Translations under genes and position numbers: made by a program | Assembly: GCA_017435385.1 (NCBI GenBank) | Contig: JAFSFB010000005.1 | Coordinates: forward strand, 62,001-126,000 | From: Clostridia bacterium | GTDB lineage: Bacteria > Bacillota > Clostridia > Oscillospirales > Acutalibacteraceae | Direction of reading: 5' to 3' | Length of the DNA stretch: 64,000 bases | The notes under the pieces: generated by a model | The model's database searches: none | Told to the model about the DNA's origin: nothing | The model's input: only the letters and a program-made list of their open reading frames with translations | Shown here: positions 60,535 to 64,000 of the stretch, one piece after another | Position numbering within the stretch: the stretch's first letter is position 1 | How the letters are laid out: each line of letters begins with the position of its first letter

Positions 60535-62145
60535 ATGAGCAAATACTCTGTAATTGATTTGTTTGCAGGTGCAGGCGGATTAAGCTTAGGCTTTATGCAA
60601 ACACAAAAATATGATATAAAAGTTGCTTTCGAAAACAGTCCGTACATGCAGAATACATATCGACGCAATCATCCTAATGTAGAAGTTCAGGGCGACGTAT
60701 GCACCGCAGACTATGCGGATATTGTACGTAAGCATGGCACGATTGATGTTGTAATTGGCGGTCCTCCGTGTCAGGGTTTTTCTAACGCCAATCGTCAAAA
60801 AAACCATGTGATCAGCCAGAACAATATGCTTGTAAAACAGTATCTTCGTGCAATTATAGAGTTGCAACCCAAAGCGTTTGTTATGGAAAATGTTAGCATG
60901 CTTAGATCAGATGTGCATCGTTTCTACATGGAGAAAGCCGATGTTGAAACAGTTAAACGTTGTAATATTCCAGTAAAGGATACTTTGTTGCAGTTAATAG
61001 ATAACAACTTCTTATTTGATGGTGCACAAGAAATAGTCAAATCAGAATCTAAGGTAAAAGAGTTTTTGTGGCCTGAAGATGATTATTTTGAATTGAATGT
61101 TATATATAAATACTCAAGAAATATCTCAAAAATGGTCAAAGCACTTGAAAAACACAAAAAAAAGTTGCTTGAAATCGCAAAAAAATATTTAAGTTTAGAA
61201 GAAACTAATTATATTTTTATTGAATCAAAAAAAGCCTTCAAAGCCTTAATAGAGTATTATGAAAATAAGCGTTCTGCCGAGAGTATTTCAGATGAAATAG
61301 AAAAATCCATTATGATTCAAAGAATGCTCAGCAAAGCCAACGAAATATTTGCGAACCAGATTTTGGTTGATGAATATGTACAAGAGAATGGTCTATCCGC
61401 TAAAATTAGGTCGTTCGCTGTTTACGACTACATTTGTGGTATTTTGAAGGCACCTGAAAACAACTATGTCATTTCCAGCAATGTGCTTTGCGCTGCTGAC
61501 TACGGCGCACCTCAAAAACGCATGCGTTTTGTTATAATAGGAATCAAAAATAGTATTGCTACTAAGATTGCTTTGCCTAAAGGTAGTTTCGATTCAGATG
61601 AATATAGAACTGTTAGAGATGCAATTAGTGATATTGAAGATATAGATCCTGTATATTCACTGGAAGACGATAAAGATGGTATAGATATATCACCTAAAGA
61701 AAATTTAGGACCTCTTGCTACTTCTTTACGAAATTCAAATGTATTACATAATCACATAATAACAAAAACGACAGATATAGCTATGGAACGTTTCAAGGCT
61801 ATTAAGCAAGGCCAAAATTTTCACTCACTTGCTGAAAAGCTAAAAACCAACACTTACACAGACGCAACTCGAACCCAAAACACGATTTACCTCAGATTAA
61901 ATTATGATGAGCCTAGCGGTACGGTAGTTAATGTTAGAAAATCCATGTGGATTCATCCAACACAAAATCGTGCTATTAGTGTTAGAGAAGCAGCTAGACT
62001 TCAAACTTTCCCGGATAATTTTGTTTTCTGTGGAACAAAAGACAAGCAATACCAGCAAGTTGGAAATGCGGTTCCTCCTATTATGGCTAAAGCAATTGCC
62101 AAAAAGCTCGCACAAACGCTTACAAAAAATCTAACGAAACAATAA
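60535..62145 (+). CDS. DNA cytosine-5 methyltransferase (Dcm type)
   Basis: The 536-aa protein has motif I DLFAGAGGLSLGF (residues 8-20), motif IV GGPPCQGFSN with catalytic Cys79, motif VI ENVSML, and C-terminal motifs IX-X (RLQTFPDNF...QVGNAVPP). A long variable insert (about 125-300) separates the halves, more than in usual Dcm enzymes. It probably marks self DNA for the Mza-type system. It is 11 bp after the AIPR gene with AAGGAG. Confidence 0.93.
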   Translation: MSKYSVIDLFAGAGGLSLGFMQTQKYDIKVAFENSPYMQNTYRRNHPNVEVQGDVCTADYADIVRKHGTIDVVIGGPPCQGFSNANRQKNHVISQNNMLVKQYLRAIIELQPKAFVMENVSMLRSDVHRFYMEKADVETVKRCNIPVKDTLLQLIDNNFLFDGAQEIVKSESKVKEFLWPEDDYFELNVIYKYSRNISKMVKALEKHKKKLLEIAKKYLSLEETNYIFIESKKAFKALIEYYENKRSAESISDEIEKSIMIQRMLSKANEIFANQILVDEYVQENGLSAKIRSFAVYDYICGILKAPENNYVISSNVLCAADYGAPQKRMRFVIIGIKNSIATKIALPKGSFDSDEYRTVRDAISDIEDIDPVYSLEDDKDGIDISPKENLGPLATSLRNSNVLHNHIITKTTDIAMERFKAIKQGQNFHSLAEKLKTNTYTDATRTQNTIYLRLNYDEPSGTVVNVRKSMWIHPTQNRAISVREAARLQTFPDNFVFCGTKDKQYQQVGNAVPPIMAKAIAKKLAQTLTKNLTKQ

Positions 62146-62176
62146 AAATGATTCAATTAAAAATCATAAACAAACG

Positions 62177-62358
62177 GGAGCCTACGATATAGAAGATGAT
62201 TTTCTTTGCTACAGGTCCCCGAAAGTGTAAGCGTTATAATAGTATAAAAGTATAATGGCAGACAGCAGAAACACAGACTCATATTAAAACTTTATACGGG
62301 TTTTCCTGCACAGATAATTCAGCATGAAATAGAGCATTGCAACGGAAGTTTAATTTGA
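62177..62358 (+). pseudogene. Decayed polypeptide deformylase fragment
   Basis: Conceptual translation gives GAYDIEDDFLCYRSPKV, stops, YKSIMADS, then in a second frame LYTGFPAQIIQHEIEHCNGS and a stop at 62356-62358. The last part holds the deformylase HExxH metal site (QHEIEHCNG), and the first part matches the GAYDTEEGCLS region of Clostridial deformylases. Several stops and a frameshift show it is dead. It fills the gap between the defence operon and the next gene. Confidence 0.75.
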
Positions 62359-62411
62359 TATATTGGGATATATATAACAATATCGTTAAGGACAAAAATA
62401 GGAGTTACTAT

Positions 62412-63338
62412 ATGGATTTTAGCGAAAATAAATTACCGTCATCAACAAAAGAAGTGAAGTGGCATTGGACACAATGCATACAAGAAAAATTTGATTTCAA
62501 AGAAGTTAATGTATACGGAAAAAAACAGAACTTTACGCTCCCTTCTGATTATTTTGATCTGAAAGATTCAGGTGCAGATAAAATTGAATTTATTGGAAGA
62601 CGGTATGGTTTTTTCTCTCAACCCGTTGCGATGGAGGAGTTTGAACTTAACATATTTGGTGAAATAAATGCGGATACTCAAATAGGCGGATTATTGAGCA
62701 GTATAAAACGCCTTCGTCCAACCGCTGATGTTTATGGCTTATTTGCAAGATACAAGTACATAGAAAAAGCTGTATATTGCGCAATTACTGTATGCTATGT
62801 CGATAAAGACTTTGGTTCAGAAATGGAAACTGCAGTTATCGAAATAGGCGAAGACGAAAATGCGTACATTCTCCCTATAGCAATCAACGAGGAAACTTTA
62901 GATTACTACACGTTTGATGATCTTGCTAAATTGGCTTATTGGTTAGGAAACTTTTGGACAGGCGTACAATATGAAATAAATAATCGTCCAGAGGAAATCC
63001 GTGTTATAGAGCAGCGTGGACCTATCACTCCTGCTCAGGAAGAAGAAATGCATCAGGAAAAAAGGCCTCTTTTAATTAGAAGAATCATTCCAATTGATGC
63101 AGATGGAAATGAAATCAAATATAAGTCAACTGGATCAGGAAGGAGGTACACACTTCCTGTATGGGGAGTAAGAGGACACCCACGAACATTGCCAAATGGA
63201 AGAATTACTTTTGTACGTCCATATCCCAAAGGGAAAGACAGAAAAAATCCATATGCATTGATAAGCAAAGAATATAAATTTGTTAAGGATAAAATTGATT
63301 TAGATACAGAAATAAAGGAGAATAAAAGTGGATTATAA
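62412..63338 (+). CDS. Unrecognised protein with basic C-terminal VRGHPRTLPNGR segment
   Basis: The 308-aa protein starts at ATG 62412 with AGGAG seven bases upstream. The middle is acidic. The C-terminus has LPVWGVRGHPRTLPNGRITF and VRPYPKGKDRKNP, a Trp/His/Arg-Gly pattern seen in proteins of Firmicute mobile elements. The earlier open frame from 62337 overlaps the deformylase remnant and is rejected. It overlaps the next gene by 11 bases. Function unknown. Confidence 0.65.
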   Translation: MDFSENKLPSSTKEVKWHWTQCIQEKFDFKEVNVYGKKQNFTLPSDYFDLKDSGADKIEFIGRRYGFFSQPVAMEEFELNIFGEINADTQIGGLLSSIKRLRPTADVYGLFARYKYIEKAVYCAITVCYVDKDFGSEMETAVIEIGEDENAYILPIAINEETLDYYTFDDLAKLAYWLGNFWTGVQYEINNRPEEIRVIEQRGPITPAQEEEMHQEKRPLLIRRIIPIDADGNEIKYKSTGSGRRYTLPVWGVRGHPRTLPNGRITFVRPYPKGKDRKNPYALISKEYKFVKDKIDLDTEIKENKSGL

Positions 63339-64000
63339 TTATTTGCGAGAAGATTCGGCTTTTCACGAGTGGCATAAATACACTCCTCTTGATACACAAT
63401 ATATTAAATATGCAAAATCGAATCCTTCACTTATTGCTGCATGTCATAAAATTGAGGATGTTTATTACGCTTATTGTAGTGCGAGAGCTTCTTTTATGTT
63501 TGCTAATTCAGAAAACTTTGGAGATATTTCAGGAACAAATGAAACTAGTAAATTATATGCAAAAACACATTTTTTAACAAATGCTTTGCTTGAATATGCA
63601 ATCTGCTTAGATATCAGTTGGCAAGTTGTGTGGGCATACATTCAGCCCTCATCTCTTGAATATCTAATGAACCAAAAATATAAAGATATGGAAAAAGAGT
63701 GTACACGAGATAGTGTCTTAGCTCAATTAAAATGCGTAATTTCACAAAATAGTTTTGGCGTTTCTATAGCACAAAAGCTTCTCGAACTTATAAATCAATT
63801 TGATAACGATGAGGATACATTAAAACTTAGATCTATATACAACGGTATAAAGCATCAAGGTATTATTCATTATGAAGGATTAGGAGCAAATTTTTCAGAA
63901 ATATCTATTTCAATTAATGGTAAGATGCCGCCAATGCTGCACAGAAAAAGTTATACTGTCGAGTACATTGAGGAATTAATGCTTTCATATCACAAAAAGT
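63328..64000 (+). CDS. Unrecognised protein with HEPN-like RSIYNGIKHQG motif (partial at window end)
   Basis: The frame is open from GTG 63328 (AAGGAG upstream) to the window edge, 224 codons so far. It begins MDYNYLREDSAFHEWHKYTP and contains LKLRSIYNGIKHQGIIHYEG. The Arg...Asn..LysHis-Gly arrangement is like HEPN-related 'Cthe_2314' type domains. It is coupled to the 62412 gene by overlap. Start codon and function are uncertain. Confidence 0.65.
   Translation, partial: MDYNYLREDSAFHEWHKYTPLDTQYIKYAKSNPSLIAACHKIEDVYYAYCSARASFMFANSENFGDISGTNETSKLYAKTHFLTNALLEYAICLDISWQVVWAYIQPSSLEYLMNQKYKDMEKECTRDSVLAQLKCVISQNSFGVSIAQKLLELINQFDNDEDTLKLRSIYNGIKHQGIIHYEGLGANFSEISISINGKMPPMLHRKSYTVEYIEELMLSYHKK

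Noticed and set aside
62337..62411. Upstream start for the 62412 gene
   Set aside because: This stretch encodes the end of the deformylase remnant in another frame. AGGAG lies properly only before the ATG at 62412.

Overview
The window looks like chromosome from a gut-type Clostridia (low/medium-GC Firmicutes, Oscillospirales-like). This is inferred from the Shine-Dalgarno-led genes, sigma-A type promoters, glycoside hydrolases GH43/GH31/GH92, a TipAS protein, TnpV, and MobV/MobP mobilization genes typical of that group. No tRNA, rRNA or CRISPR array was found. Function calls come from reading motifs, not from database searches.

Region 1 (1-20.9 kb) is ordinary chromosome with moderate GC. 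It holds the start of a TrkH/KtrB potassium transporter, an M23 peptidase, two PHP phosphoesterases, an E2-like acyltransferase, a shikimate-kinase-like/HAD pair and small exported proteins. It also holds a loose glycan set (GH43, metallophosphoesterase, GH31, Gfo/Idh/MocA oxidoreductase, GH92), and DUF1508 and TipAS proteins. An XRE regulator at 14.0 kb faces an M28-like peptidase operon across a promoter flanked by two palindromic operators.

Region 2 (21-49.3 kb) is a composite mobile island of lower GC. Two units share one layout: a TnpV gene or remnant with a conserved ~145 bp leader, a cargo slot, a terminator, a large serine recombinase, a 66-aa SHOCT-like protein, then palindromic DNA and mobilization genes. 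Unit 1 (21.0-31.4 kb) carries a four-gene operon with three predicted nucleases plus a large HEPN protein, and leads into a MobV relaxase. Unit 2 (41.3-49.2 kb) carries another HEPN-like protein and leads into ParB, MobP, MobC and a ParM-type partition pair. Between them lie an XRE regulator, a sigma factor fused to an RNA polymerase alpha-CTD-like domain, a pMV158-type oriT, and a restriction-modification operon (fused nuclease-methylase, specificity subunit, small protein, HEPN protein). An SLOG protein with a divergent XRE regulator follows.

The most unusual structure is an array of fourteen 27-bp imperfect palindromes (29.6-30.1 kb). Their arms differ between units but stay complementary within each unit. 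A perfect copy of the same palindrome sits in frame inside the ParB gene of unit 2.

Region 3 (49.4-64 kb) has a group of small genes (TfoX-like, DUF5131, XRE plus zinc ribbon, pyrophosphatase-like, a sigma-region-4 protein). It is followed by a defence operon: a 79-aa protein, a GHKL/MutL-like ATPase, Z1 ATPase, DUF4420 PD-(D/E)XK protein, AIPR protein and DNA cytosine methyltransferase. This matches the Mza type of anti-phage system. A decayed deformylase gene and two unrecognised genes, the last running off the window, complete the region.
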